A stretch of 64,000 bases of DNA from Afipia birgiae 34632 (GTDB lineage: Bacteria > Pseudomonadota > Alphaproteobacteria > Rhizobiales > Xanthobacteraceae): positions 1,304,392-1,368,391 of the forward strand of contig NZ_HG326652.1 of assembly GCF_000308295.2 (NCBI RefSeq), written 5' to 3'. The notes beneath the pieces are model-generated. The model was given only the letters and a program-made list of their open reading frames with translations, was not told the origin of the DNA and searched no databases. Made by a program: the position numbers and the translations under genes. Below are positions 9,015-18,282 of the stretch, in pieces; position 1 is the first letter of the stretch; each line of letters opens with the position of its first letter.

Positions 9015-10553
9015 GTGACTCTGGACGCAGCCCGTCGGCGTACACTCTGGCAAATCGCCCTGCTCTCCGCAGGCTTTCTCGTGTTGGTTGCGATCAGCAT
9101 CACGTCCATCGTTCTGGTGAACAAAGCGCGCGATGACAGCCGCTGGGTGGTTCATACCGTCGAAGTCGAAAATCAGATATCGACCGTTTTGCTCGATATC
9201 CGCCGCGCCGAAAGCGCTGCGCGGGGTTACCTTCTCACCTTCCAACCAAAGTTTTTAGAGGAGCATCAGGCCGCCGTCGCGCGCATCCCCTCTGGCGTAG
9301 CGAAACTTGCAATCCAGACTAACGACAGCGCCGTGCAGATTGAGCACACCAAACAGTTACGCGCGGCAGTGGAGTCACGGCTGGCCGAATTTACGAAGGC
9401 CATCGATTTTGTGAAGCAAAACGATATTCCCGGCGGCGTTGCGATGTTGCGTGATAGCAGCAACTCCGCCGTTCAACGCGTCGGCGAAGTTGCCGCTGCC
9501 ATGCGCGCCGAGGAAGACCGTCTTTTCCAGGCACGCACCGTCGCAGCCGATCGCAGCCAGAGCCTCGCCGCCTTCGTCACCACCGCCGGTTCAGGCCTGG
9601 TGCTCCTTCTGGCCGGTACCTCCCTTTTCCTGGTTCGGCAATCGACGCGAGCACGCGATAAAGCAGAACAGCAACTGCGCGATAACAATCTCAACCTCGA
9701 AGCTGCTGTTGAGACACGAACTGCTGATCTTCGCGAAGCGAATGACGAGATCCAGCGCTTCGCGTACATCGTAAGCCACGACCTGCGATCGCCGCTGGTC
9801 AACATTATGGGCTTTACGAGCGAACTCGAAGAGCTGCGTACCGACATCTTCACCCGCATCGCAAGGTACAGCCGTGCTGCTGCAGAAGCGCCCTCCATTC
9901 CGGTGCCGATCGGAGATTCCGATCCGGCCGAAGCGCCGGAACTCCAGGCCGAAGACAAGCAGCTCTCTCAGGATTTCTCCGAAGCGCTCGGCTTCATCAA
10001 GTCATCGATCGGCAAGATGGATCGTCTCATCTCTGCCATCCTCAATCTCACCCGGGAGGGCCGCCGTGATTTCCATCCCGTGGAAATCGATACCCGCGAG
10101 TTGATTGAAACGATTATCTCCTCAGTGGCTCATCAAGCCTCTGAAGCCAATGCTCAAATACGCGTTGAACCGCTGCCGGACATCGTCAGCGACCGCCTTG
10201 CTTTGGAACAAATCTTTTCCAATCTGATTGACAATGCCCTCAAGTACCTGAAACCGGGTGTGCCGGGTGATATCCTGATCAAGGGCCGCCCCAAACTTGG
10301 CTTCATCATCTTCGAGATCATCGATAACGGCCGCGGTATCGACCAAAAGGACCATACGCGGATCTTTGATCTGTTTCGCCGGGCGGGTCTTCAGGATCGT
10401 CAAGGTCAGGGCATCGGGCTCGCCCATGTCCGCGCTCTGGTGCGCCGGATGGGCGGCACCATCAACGTCTCGTCAGAACTTCACACGGGCAGCACGTTTA
10501 CTGTGACCCTACCCGCGCGATGGAATTACGGAACTCAAGGAAAAGAAGTATGA
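9015..10553 (+). CDS. Membrane-bound sensor histidine kinase with CHASE3-type sensor domain
   Basis: First gene of a three-gene signalling operon. A transmembrane helix (about residues 11-34) is followed by a periplasmic all-helical region resembling CHASE3 (IRRAESAARGYLLTFQP is typical). A second membrane helix lies near 180-200, then a coiled-coil, the phospho-acceptor region RFAYIVSHDLRSPLVNI (His near 255) and an HATPase_c domain (NLIDNALKY, DNGRGI, GIGLAHVRALVRRMGG). The start is a GTG at 9015. An insertion of about 60 residues between the DHp His and its second helix is atypical. The stop overlaps the next gene's ATG. The signal is unknown. Confidence 0.85.
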   Translation: MTLDAARRRTLWQIALLSAGFLVLVAISITSIVLVNKARDDSRWVVHTVEVENQISTVLLDIRRAESAARGYLLTFQPKFLEEHQAAVARIPSGVAKLAIQTNDSAVQIEHTKQLRAAVESRLAEFTKAIDFVKQNDIPGGVAMLRDSSNSAVQRVGEVAAAMRAEEDRLFQARTVAADRSQSLAAFVTTAGSGLVLLLAGTSLFLVRQSTRARDKAEQQLRDNNLNLEAAVETRTADLREANDEIQRFAYIVSHDLRSPLVNIMGFTSELEELRTDIFTRIARYSRAAAEAPSIPVPIGDSDPAEAPELQAEDKQLSQDFSEALGFIKSSIGKMDRLISAILNLTREGRRDFHPVEIDTRELIETIISSVAHQASEANAQIRVEPLPDIVSDRLALEQIFSNLIDNALKYLKPGVPGDILIKGRPKLGFIIFEIIDNGRGIDQKDHTRIFDLFRRAGLQDRQGQGIGLAHVRALVRRMGGTINVSSELHTGSTFTVTLPARWNYGTQGKEV

Positions 10554-10990
10554 GCCTGCCAGTCAAAATTATCATGATCGAGGATGACGAAGGTCACGCC
10601 CGACTGATTGAGCGCAATATCCGGCGCTCCGGCGTCAACAACGAGATCGTGCCGTTCACCAACGGTACAGACGCGGTGAAATACCTGTTTGGCAGGGACG
10701 GCTCAGGCGTCGATCATAAGGATCAGGCGCTGCTGATCCTGCTCGACTTGAATCTGCCCGACATGACCGGGATCGATATCCTCAAGCGGATCAAGGAAAA
10801 CAGCCACGTCAAATGCGCGCCCGTCGTGGTGCTCACAACCACGGACGACGAGCAGGAAATCAAGCGCTGCTACGAACTGGGCTGTAACGTCTATATTACC
10901 AAGCCCGTGAATTACGAAAGCTTTGCCAACGCGATCCGACAACTCGGATTGTTCTTTTCCGTCATCAAGGTTCCGCCGATAAAGACATGA
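10550..10990 (+). CDS. Single-domain response regulator (Rcp1/CheY-like)
   Basis: A stand-alone receiver domain of 146 residues: acidic pocket MIEDDEGH, phospho-acceptor Asp in LLDLNLPDMTG, conserved Thr in VVLTTT and Lys in YITKPVN. No output domain is present, so it probably relays phosphate between the kinases on either side. The ATG at 10550 overlaps the upstream stop (ATGA), as does its own stop with the next gene, which implies translational coupling. The spaced insert with a Tyr-Leu-Phe segment before the acceptor Asp resembles phytochrome-linked Rcp-type regulators. Confidence 0.88.
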   Translation: MSLPVKIIMIEDDEGHARLIERNIRRSGVNNEIVPFTNGTDAVKYLFGRDGSGVDHKDQALLILLDLNLPDMTGIDILKRIKENSHVKCAPVVVLTTTDDEQEIKRCYELGCNVYITKPVNYESFANAIRQLGLFFSVIKVPPIKT

Positions 10991-12078
10991 AGCCATCCAC
11001 GCCTCGCATTCTATATATCGACGACGACGCCGATCTCGCGCGCTTGGTCGAGCGCGGATTGAAGCGACAGGGCTTCACCGTGGAGCACGCGCCCGATGGC
11101 GCGAGCGGTCTCGTGCGCATCAAGCAGGGCGGAATCGATGTGGTGGCGCTCGACCAGCACATGCCCGGCCTCGACGGTCTTGAGACGCTTGCCGAAATTC
11201 AGAAGATTCCTGACGCACCACCGGTCATTTTCGTAACTGCCTCCCAGGACAGCAAGATCGCTGTCACCGCCCTGAAAGCGGGTTCTGCCGATTATCTGGT
11301 CAAGGATACGCAGGGAGAATTTCTCGCTTTACTCGACGTCGCCGCCAAGGGCGCTATCGAGCAGGCACTGGTGCGCAAGGCACGCGACGATGCCGAAGCG
11401 GAGGTTCACGCCTCGCGCGATCGATATGCTGCGCTCGCCGCGGAACGCGAAGTTCTGCTGCGAGAAGTCAACCATCGTGTCGGCAACAGTTTGCAGATCA
11501 TCGCTTCGTTGCTCCACCTTCAGGCGAATTCGAGCACTGACGACGATGTAAAGGCCGCACTGACCAATGCGATGGGCCGCGTCGCTGCGGTCGCACAGGT
11601 TCATCGCCGCCTTTACACATCGCAGGACCTGAAGACTGTGATGTTGAACCAGTATCTGGAAGCCTTGCTCGAGGATTTGCGGCGCTCTGCCGAAGGCAAC
11701 CGCATGTCGCGCCTGACGCTCAAGGCGGAGCCCGTCGAGATCGATCCGGATCGCGCGGTGGCGATCGGCATCATCGTCAACGAACTGGTGATGAACGCCG
11801 TTAAATATGCCTATCCGGATGGCGCTGGACCGATCCATGTCGAGCTTCGATCCTGCGACGGCGGACTTGAACTGGCGATTTCCGACGACGGTGTCGGCTT
11901 GCAAGCGAAGCAAAATCCCCAATCCACCGGCATGGGTCAGCGCATCGTCAGCGCCATGGCTATCAAGCTGGAAACCAAGGCGGAACGCGACCCGGCCCAT
12001 CCTGGAACACGTGTCGTATTGCGGTTGAAGCATGCCGCCGAAACTCCTGTTCGACAATCCGCAACCGGCGCCGCTTGA
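10987..12078 (+). CDS. Receiver-HisKA_2/HWE-type hybrid histidine kinase
   Basis: An N-terminal receiver domain (YIDDDADLARL, acceptor Asp near ALDQHMPGLDG, VTAS, LVKD) joins through a coiled-coil to a HisKA_2 dimerisation domain. The phosphorylated His lies in LLREVNHRVGNSLQIIASLL (about residue 162). An HATPase domain follows (VNELVMNAVKYAYP, DDGVGL). This architecture is common in Rhizobiales general-stress and light signalling. Its start overlaps the preceding stop by ATGA. With the upstream kinase and receiver it makes a compact phosphorelay. No DNA-binding output is encoded in the operon, so the target must be elsewhere. Confidence 0.87.
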   Translation: MKPSTPRILYIDDDADLARLVERGLKRQGFTVEHAPDGASGLVRIKQGGIDVVALDQHMPGLDGLETLAEIQKIPDAPPVIFVTASQDSKIAVTALKAGSADYLVKDTQGEFLALLDVAAKGAIEQALVRKARDDAEAEVHASRDRYAALAAEREVLLREVNHRVGNSLQIIASLLHLQANSSTDDDVKAALTNAMGRVAAVAQVHRRLYTSQDLKTVMLNQYLEALLEDLRRSAEGNRMSRLTLKAEPVEIDPDRAVAIGIIVNELVMNAVKYAYPDGAGPIHVELRSCDGGLELAISDDGVGLQAKQNPQSTGMGQRIVSAMAIKLETKAERDPAHPGTRVVLRLKHAAETPVRQSATGAA

Positions 12079-12109
12079 CGGTCGCGAAAGCCGTTACATT
12101 TTGCTATGA

Positions 12110-12790
12110 TTGCGCATGAGTTCGCGCGACACCGCATCTTCCGAGATCACCCCAAGTGTCCTGCTGCGCGCCTATGCCTGCGGCATTTTTCCGATGTCGG
12201 AGAGCGCCGACGATCCGACGATTTTTTGGGTTGAGCCCGAAAAGCGCGGCATTATCCCGCTCGATGGCTTTCGCGTGGCGTCACGTCTTGCGCGAACCGT
12301 TCGGGCGGACACCTTTCGCGTCACAGTCAACACTGCTTTCAAGCAAACCATTGCCGGGTGCGCCGCCCCGCAACCGGGCCGCGACGACACCTGGATCAAT
12401 GGCCGTATCCGCGACCTCTACACGTCGCTGCATGAGATTGATCACTGCCATAGCGTCGAGGTATGGCGCGGCGATCAACTGGTCGGCGGGCTTTATGGCG
12501 TCAGTCTGGGCCGCGCGTTTTTCGGCGAAAGCATGTTTCACACCGAACGCGACGCATCGAAGGTCGCGCTCGTTCATCTCGTGGCGCGCCTGATCGCCGG
12601 TGGCTTCGTGCTGCTCGACACGCAATTCGTGACAGATCATCTCCGCACGTTTGGCGCGGTCGAGGTCCCGCGGCGGCGTTATCGCACGCTGCTCGACGAC
12701 GCCGTGACCGGACATGGCGACTTCTTCGCCCTTCCCGCCAACCGCCCGGTGACCGGCGCGGAAGCGCTGGCGTGCCTGACGCAAGCCTAG
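12110..12790 (+). CDS. aat: Leucyl/phenylalanyl-tRNA-protein transferase
   Basis: Transfers Leu or Phe from aminoacyl-tRNA to N-terminal Arg/Lys of proteins, marking them for ClpAP (N-degron pathway). Seen: the family's N-terminal [15 protein letters not shown], the [13 protein letters not shown] segment, the [17 protein letters not shown] catalytic region, the [20 protein letters not shown] core and the [11 protein letters not shown] motif. Length (226 residues) is usual. An ATG two codons in (12116) is an equally possible start. It is followed convergently by the DUF2155 gene, an order typical of Rhizobiales. Confidence 0.95.
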   Translation: MRMSSRDTASSEITPSVLLRAYACGIFPMSESADDPTIFWVEPEKRGIIPLDGFRVASRLARTVRADTFRVTVNTAFKQTIAGCAAPQPGRDDTWINGRIRDLYTSLHEIDHCHSVEVWRGDQLVGGLYGVSLGRAFFGESMFHTERDASKVALVHLVARLIAGGFVLLDTQFVTDHLRTFGAVEVPRRRYRTLLDDAVTGHGDFFALPANRPVTGAEALACLTQA

Positions 12791-12805
12791 ATTGCCTGAA
12801 AGGCG

Positions 12806-13717
12806 TTACTGCTGGAACGGGGGAAACGGGTTTGGCGGCGGCAACGGCCGTTGCACGGCTGGTTGTTTTGCCTGACGCTTTGGCTGTTGCTGAGGTGGCG
12901 GCGGCGCTGGCGCGGCTTTCGGCGCCTCCTGCTGGGCAACAGTAGCGGATGGACTTTTGCAGTCGGTCAGCCAGATGTCGTAAATCGGATGCTCAACGCC
13001 GTGCAGACCCGGACTGGCCGCGAACATCCAACCGGAAAATATCCGCTTCACTTCGCCCTGAAGCGTGATTTCATCGACCTCGACGAACGCGTCGGTGTTG
13101 GCCGCCTCCGTCGAGGGCCGCGTGTAGCAGGCCTGCGGCTTGACGCGCAGAGCGCCGAACTGAACAGTCTCGCCCATATCGGCGTCGAACTTGATGATAC
13201 GGCCCGTGATCTTGTCCAACCCTGCGAAGACCGCCTGCTTGTTGACGATCTTCTGCGCCGGCGGCTCAGTCACAACCTCATCGCCCGGCTGCAAGGTTGC
13301 AGGCGACGGCGGCGCGCCGCGCGGCTGTTTCTGCCCCGGCGGCAGCCCTGGCAACGGATTCGCTGGAGGCACGGTTACGACGTTCGGCGTGCCTTGTCCC
13401 GGCACTGCGGGTGGCCTTGGAGCAGCCGCTGTTCCGGGCGGTGGCGGCAGCGGCTGCATCTGAACGTTACCCGGAGCGGGCACGCCCTGCCCCGGCGGCG
13501 GACGATTGGGTGTCGGAAGCAAACGACCCTGCGGTGGCAGATCGGGGACTTCCTCTTCTTCCGGCTCCTGTATCGGCTCCCCACGCTGGATGTTGGCGGG
13601 AGGCCGCGGCCTGTCGGAAAAGATGTTGCCGATCTGGGCGTAAACGGGCGTCGCAAGCGACATCAGCGATGTCACGATCAAAGCCGCAAAAGAACAGGCG
13701 GTGACGGTTCGGAACAT
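12806..13717 (-). CDS. Exported DUF2155-domain protein
   Basis: A secreted protein of unknown biochemical role, conserved in alphaproteobacteria and usually next to the NDUFA12-like gene. The start at 13717 gives a clear signal peptide (MFRTVTACSFAALIVTSL, cleaved after VYAQ). A long Pro/Gly/Gln-rich linker follows, then the DUF2155 domain of about 90 residues (GLDKITGRIIKFDADMGET, QACYTRP, SGWMFAASPGLHGVEHP, DIWLTDC) with two conserved Cys that may form a disulfide. The C-terminal tail is again Pro/Gln/Lys-rich. The frame is open to 13810, but those residues lack signal character. Confidence 0.85.
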   Translation of the reverse strand: MFRTVTACSFAALIVTSLMSLATPVYAQIGNIFSDRPRPPANIQRGEPIQEPEEEEVPDLPPQGRLLPTPNRPPPGQGVPAPGNVQMQPLPPPPGTAAAPRPPAVPGQGTPNVVTVPPANPLPGLPPGQKQPRGAPPSPATLQPGDEVVTEPPAQKIVNKQAVFAGLDKITGRIIKFDADMGETVQFGALRVKPQACYTRPSTEAANTDAFVEVDEITLQGEVKRIFSGWMFAASPGLHGVEHPIYDIWLTDCKSPSATVAQQEAPKAAPAPPPPQQQPKRQAKQPAVQRPLPPPNPFPPFQQ

Positions 13718-13967
13718 CTTGCGCGACTCTACAGGAGCACGACGCCAAAAGGTGCGAAGCGGTTTCCGGAAAACATCGTGCTCCACACCTGTCGGAACGA
13801 TCACGGTCATGATCTTAAACTGATCCCGGCCCCAATATGCGATTCAGTCGAATCGGCTGCACGACATTCTACCGATAATGGGCCTCGCGCAGGTCTCGGG
13901 TTAACACGCCGAATACGGCGGGGAAAGGGCGAGGCTTTCGCGCCGTATCAGGGGCAATAGAGCGGTG

Positions 13968-14378
13968 TTACTGCCCCGGAGTCCACGGCTGATAGTCACC
14001 GGTGGCCTTGGGCCGCCGGCCGCTGGCCAGCGTCGAGCCCGACGGACGATAGGCTGCAGGCGTCCCGGTCATGTTGGGGCGGTGCGGCTTTTCCCATTCG
14101 CGGGGCTTGTAATCAATCTCGGTCGGCGGCGTGTCTACGGTGTGGTGCAGCCAGCCATGCCATGCCGGCGGAACGCGCGTCGCTTCGGCATATCCGTTGT
14201 AAATCACCCAGCGGCGCTCGAAACCCAGCGTCGGATCGATCTTGCCGCCGCGCGTGCGATAGTAAGTGTTGCCGCCCTCGTCCTGGCCGACCACTTCGCC
14301 AAAGCGGCGGGTCCACAGCTGCGTGCCGAAAGTCGACCCGCTCCACCACGTGAAAAAACGCAGGAAAAACAGCTTCAT
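13968..14378 (-). CDS. NDUFA12-like complex I accessory subunit
   Basis: Small soluble protein of the NADH:ubiquinone oxidoreductase (complex I) accessory family found in alphaproteobacteria and mitochondria. Seen: the N-terminal MKLFFLRFFTWWSGSTFGTQ, the conserved VGQDEGGNTYYR segment, RRWVIYNGYAEATRVPPAWHGWLH, and a C-terminal Pro-rich tail. The start at 14378 (ATG, family-typical MKxFFLxFFTWW) is preferred over the longer open frame reaching 14618. It is about 250 bp upstream of the DUF2155 gene on the same strand. Length (136 residues) is normal. Confidence 0.88.
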   Translation of the reverse strand: MKLFFLRFFTWWSGSTFGTQLWTRRFGEVVGQDEGGNTYYRTRGGKIDPTLGFERRWVIYNGYAEATRVPPAWHGWLHHTVDTPPTEIDYKPREWEKPHRPNMTGTPAAYRPSGSTLASGRRPKATGDYQPWTPGQ

Positions 14379-14537
14379 GGCGCGAATCCGAACTGGGCGC
14401 GGGTGGCCGCGCGAGAGCTGTGTGATGCCATCGGATGCGCCAATTGTCCAGCGCCAACAGCAACTTGGTGCAATGCATGAACCTCCGTCCGGCCTGTGCG
14501 TTGGTGTCGTTTCGCCACGCACCTCCGGACTTCCGCG

Positions 14538-14900
14538 ATGCTCGATACCATCGCTGCGGCACTTATCGCCAATGCGCTGATCGTCCACACGATCCGAAGC
14601 ACGATCGGCGTGCACCATCCCAAAACCCGGTCGCTGTTGACACAGGATCCTGACGCGCGACCGAGATTCTCATCGTCATTATGACCGTCGCGGCGGCGAT
14701 GTTGAGCTTCGAACAGGTCCGGCAGTATGGCGTCAGCCTGTTCGCATCGGCCGGTGTCGCCGGTCTGGCGATCGATTTGGCCGCGCATCCCTTGCTGTCG
14801 AACCTGATTGCTGGTGCGCAGATCGCAGTGGCGCAGCCGGCATGTTCCAGGTCTGGGAACCGCCCCAGAAGCGCCTGAATCCAAACGAACATTACTGTCC
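14538..14900 (+). pseudogene. Remnant of an MscS-family mechanosensitive channel gene
   Basis: Between the NDUFA12-like gene and the BA14K-type gene, two adjacent frames carry pieces of an MscS channel. The first (from 14538) reads MLDTIAAALIANALIVHTIR and runs off frame near 14660. The other frame then continues with EILIVIMTVAAAMLSFEQV and SLFASAGVAGLAIDLAAHPL, SNLIAGAQIAVAQP, the pore-lining TM3 signature of MscS. After about 14840 similarity stops abruptly. At least one frameshift plus loss of the N-terminus and of the beta and C-terminal domains is implied. This fills most of the otherwise empty 14379-14971 stretch. It is unlikely to make a functional channel. Confidence 0.6.
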
Positions 14901-14971
14901 TCTGAATGGAGCCGCGCATCCCGCGCGGCTTCACAATCCAGAGTGATCGATACGGGCTTGGAGTGAGGACG

Positions 14972-15442
14972 ATGATCACCTTTAGGAAAGGATGTGCTGC
15001 CGCAGTGGTTGCGCTGGCGCTTCCGATGGCTGCGACGTCATCCAGCCATGCTGCTCCGCTGGCGCCGAGCCAGCCGTTTTCGGCTGCGCATGCTGGCGCC
15101 GACAATTCGCTCGTAACTCAGGTTCAATGGCGGCGGCATGGTTATGGCTACGGTTACGGTTATCACGGGGGGTGGGGTGGTGTCGGCGCTGGTCTTGCCG
15201 CAGGCGCGCTGATCGGCGGCGCTATCGCGGCGGGCTCCAACCCTTACTACTACGGGCCCGGTTACGGATATGGATACGGTGGCCCGGCATACTATCCAGC
15301 CCCTGCTCCGGTCGTCGTCGCACCTCGGTATGGCTATGGCGGCGGAGACGCCGAAGCTTACTGCATGCAGCGGTATCGATCTTATGATCCGGCTTCAGGA
15401 ACATATCTGAATTACGACGGCAATCGCTATCCCTGCCCGTAA
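14972..15442 (+). CDS. Secreted Gly/Tyr-rich BA14K-family protein
   Basis: Small exported protein with an N-terminal signal peptide (ALALPMAATSSSHA). A low-complexity centre follows with repeated GYGYG units and a short hydrophobic glycine-rich segment (GAGLAAGALIGGAIAAGS). The C-terminal BA14K-type motif reads YCMQRYRSYDPASGTYLNYD. BA14K proteins (Brucella antigen family) are surface-exposed or lectin-like. The start at 14972 follows GGAGTGAGGACG. The frame opens earlier at 14906, but those residues are not signal-like. A strong terminator follows the stop. Confidence 0.82.
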   Translation: MITFRKGCAAAVVALALPMAATSSSHAAPLAPSQPFSAAHAGADNSLVTQVQWRRHGYGYGYGYHGGWGGVGAGLAAGALIGGAIAAGSNPYYYGPGYGYGYGGPAYYPAPAPVVVAPRYGYGGGDAEAYCMQRYRSYDPASGTYLNYDGNRYPCP

Positions 15443-15467
15443 ATTCGAACAGAGCCTGATTACAAAT

Positions 15468-15504
15468 CCGGCGATGCACGCGAATGCATCGCCGGGTTTG
15501 TTTT
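15468..15504 (+). terminator. Rho-independent terminator of the BA14K-type gene
   Basis: CCGGCGATGCA (15468-15478) pairs perfectly with TGCATCGCCGG (15485-15495) over a 6-nt loop, followed by GTTTGTTTT. It lies between the convergent ends of the BA14K-type and autotransporter genes. Confidence 0.85.
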
Positions 15505-15528
15505 GCATCCCTGACGCGAATGAAGGCG

Positions 15529-18168
15529 CTAGAACGAAATCTTCATGCCGCCCCGGCCCGTGATGGTCTGGCTTTGATCGGACATTGCAGTGAACTCGGC
15601 TGCACCAAATACCGAAACGCCCGTAGCGTTACGCCAATCAAAACCGGCTCCTGTGTAAAAGCCGACAATGCTGCCTTTGCCGGGTGTTGCGAAAGCGAGG
15701 CTCTGTCCGAGCAAGATGGTGTTGACGTTACTGTCGCCGACGCGCTGCAAGGCAACCAGTCCGGCGGTGCCACTCAGTTGCAGTTGCTCTGACGGCGTGG
15801 CGCGGGTGGTGCGCGTCAGCTTGAATTCGCCACGCTCCTCGAAATTGTGCGACGTGCGCGGCGCGACGGTCAGGTTCGTCGACGACCCGGTTTCCTGATA
15901 TCCGCCGAAGCCGGCCGCAAGATAGCGCACCCGCGCGGACGGCGTCAGCGTCAGGTTATAGCCGAGCGACTGCTCAAGACCGTAGGCAACCTCCGGACTG
16001 ACGAACCAGCCATTGTACTTTCCGGTGGCGTATTCATAGCCGCCGGGCGCGAGGTTGTTGGCAATCGTGCGCTTCACATCGTTGCTGCTGTAACCACCGA
16101 GCAATGAGAAATCCACGAACGCGCGACCAACGGCGTAGCGGCCGTAAAGACCGCCGAACCCGATGTCGCTTGAGGTGTCGCCGGAATTGAGATCGATGGT
16201 CGATTTGATCGCGCCGCCGCCAATGAAGCCGCCGATCCTCAGACCTGGCCGCACCGTCTTGTCGATGCCGAGCACGCCACCGTAGAAGTTGTTCACCGAA
16301 CGCAACGTCGGTGCATCCGCCTGCTGAACTCGACGCCCGCCGAAGCCCTGCGCCCACACGCTGGTGCCGTCGGCGGCGGTAAAGCTCGGATTGCTCAGAA
16401 GCACGCGGTCGTTGCTCGCATAAGCCAGCACCGGAATACCCAAGAAGGCATCGTTCACCATGTCGCGCGCGACGTTGCCGGACGGCGCGAAACCGATGGC
16501 CATCGATCCGCTCCCACCGATCGGCGCCGGATTGGTCAGGCGGCTCGTGACGAGAGACGTAATCGTGCGCGTCACGTCGACCACATTGCGATCCGCACCC
16601 GCGAACGACGTTGGATCGAGAATGGCGACGGTGTCGCCACTAATGACATAAGGCGCACCGCCGGTGACGTTGACGGTCGCGCCCGTGTCGATGAGGCCGC
16701 CAAAAGTACCACATCCACAGTTGTTTCCGAACGTCAGCGCCGACGAAATATCGTGTCCGCTCAGGATGTTCACAACTGTTCCTGAGCCGGGATAAAACGT
16801 ATCTCCAGCAAGCTGGATTGTGCCAATGATCCTCGATCCAGGAAGAATGTTGAGCGTGCTGCGGGCCGCCGGATTAGAGGGATCGCTGTCCATAAAAATG
16901 GCCGCTCCGGACCCACTTCCGTCTATCAGTCCGGCGTTTGTAACAACCGCATGGCCCGCGTCGACCACAGAGACACCTAATGTTCCAACAATTCTCCCGG
17001 CGTTGAAAACCGAGGCTGTACCAGATGACGTCTGAGCGAGCACAGTACCCAAACCGCCGCTATCGATGGTGCCGTAGTTGACGATCGAGGAATTTCCAAC
17101 ACCGTTGACCTGCGAAGCGACCGGGCCACCTACGTATCCAAAATTTACTGCCGCTGCATTTCCGTCGCCAGCAACTATTCCGACCATCCCTCCGGACACA
17201 GAGCCGGAATTGATGTTGGTTGAATTGCCGTTGCCGCCCACAGCTGTCTGGATAAGGCCGTTGACCACGCCGGCATTGATTGTCGTCGCATTGCCATCGC
17301 CGCTCGAGAGTCCGCTGACCGTGGCAATTGATCCGTCTATCGTCCCGGTATTGACTGTCGTGGCGTCGCCGCTATCGGTCGTCATGGTCTGGATCGTACG
17401 TAAGACTTTCCCGGAATTTGTCGTGACGGCGTTTCCGCCATCGAAAGTCTGCGTAATAACGAGGTCAGCAATTCCGGAATTGATCGACATCGCGGTGCCT
17501 GCGCCAAACCCAGCGCCGCCAATGCTAGTTTGTGTGTTGAGAATGCCAACAATTGTTCCCGAATTGTTGGTCGTCGCGCTACCGCCGCCATCGGCGGTTG
17601 TCACGACGTTTCCACCGACGTTGCCGGAGTTGTTGGTCAGCGCATTGCCGCCGTCCTGAGCAATCGTGGTGATATCCTGAATTACCGTTCCGGAGTTCGT
17701 CGACGTGGCGTTACCCGCGCCGGTCAGCGTCGAGATGTACGATCCGATCGTCCCGGAATTGTTCGATGTCGCATTGCCGAGACCGCTCGCCGACGTTCCC
17801 AGCATATCGGCATTGATGCCGGAATTCGTGGCGGTAACGTTTCCATCAACACTGGTCGTGGTGATGCCGTTGCTCGCACCGGAACTGATGGTCGTGAGAT
17901 TGAAACTGCCGAGTTGATCCTGAAAAAACGGCACAGCGGTTGTGCCGGCGTTGGTACAGGTGACATCACTCGCGCCGAGCGTCCCGACGCAGGCGAACTG
18001 CGCCTTCGCATCGGTGGATGCGATGATGATACTGGCCCATGCCGCGACAGCGATGATCGCGAAAATGAAACGCGACGCGTGCATTGTACACACGCGAAAA
18101 CCCCAAGCAGCCTTAGCCCGCAACGACACCACGCCAGCCCCGATCATTCGCGAGCGTTGGTCGCTCAT
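15529..18168 (-). CDS. Autotransporter (type Va) with Asn/Ser/Gly repeat passenger
   Basis: Large outer-membrane protein of 879 residues. The N-terminus has an extended signal region; a methionine at 18084 (MHASRFIFAIIAVAAWAS) is an alternative start, and the longer form would resemble extended autotransporter signal peptides. The passenger (about residues 60-480) is built of repeats of roughly 20 residues around (T/N)NSG(T/N)I followed by a short Thr/Ile stretch and a GGNA/GDGNAT turn, consistent with a right-handed beta-helix. The last 270 or so residues form a beta-barrel (TSVWAQGFGGRRV onward) ending in the C-terminal Phe expected for BAM recognition. The role is likely surface adhesion; no protease motif is seen. 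Confidence 0.85.
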   Translation of the reverse strand: MSDQRSRMIGAGVVSLRAKAAWGFRVCTMHASRFIFAIIAVAAWASIIIASTDAKAQFACVGTLGASDVTCTNAGTTAVPFFQDQLGSFNLTTISSGASNGITTTSVDGNVTATNSGINADMLGTSASGLGNATSNNSGTIGSYISTLTGAGNATSTNSGTVIQDITTIAQDGGNALTNNSGNVGGNVVTTADGGGSATTNNSGTIVGILNTQTSIGGAGFGAGTAMSINSGIADLVITQTFDGGNAVTTNSGKVLRTIQTMTTDSGDATTVNTGTIDGSIATVSGLSSGDGNATTINAGVVNGLIQTAVGGNGNSTNINSGSVSGGMVGIVAGDGNAAAVNFGYVGGPVASQVNGVGNSSIVNYGTIDSGGLGTVLAQTSSGTASVFNAGRIVGTLGVSVVDAGHAVVTNAGLIDGSGSGAAIFMDSDPSNPAARSTLNILPGSRIIGTIQLAGDTFYPGSGTVVNILSGHDISSALTFGNNCGCGTFGGLIDTGATVNVTGGAPYVISGDTVAILDPTSFAGADRNVVDVTRTITSLVTSRLTNPAPIGGSGSMAIGFAPSGNVARDMVNDAFLGIPVLAYASNDRVLLSNPSFTAADGTSVWAQGFGGRRVQQADAPTLRSVNNFYGGVLGIDKTVRPGLRIGGFIGGGAIKSTIDLNSGDTSSDIGFGGLYGRYAVGRAFVDFSLLGGYSSNDVKRTIANNLAPGGYEYATGKYNGWFVSPEVAYGLEQSLGYNLTLTPSARVRYLAAGFGGYQETGSSTNLTVAPRTSHNFEERGEFKLTRTTRATPSEQLQLSGTAGLVALQRVGDSNVNTILLGQSLAFATPGKGSIVGFYTGAGFDWRNATGVSVFGAAEFTAMSDQSQTITGRGGMKISF

Positions 18169-18282
18169 CGTATCGCGTGGAACCTAGCAAGCGGCGGTTC
18201 CAGGCGCTGTTGTATTTGAGGTACAGCGCCGATTAATGGGCTATTTATAAATACCTTTTGCGCTGAATGAGACGATATCGCC

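Noticed and set aside
14563-15105. 180-codon minus-strand frame between the NDUFA12-like and BA14K-type genes
   Set aside because: No family resemblance, Cys/Arg/Ala-rich shadow composition; the MscS remnant on the plus strand explains the region better.
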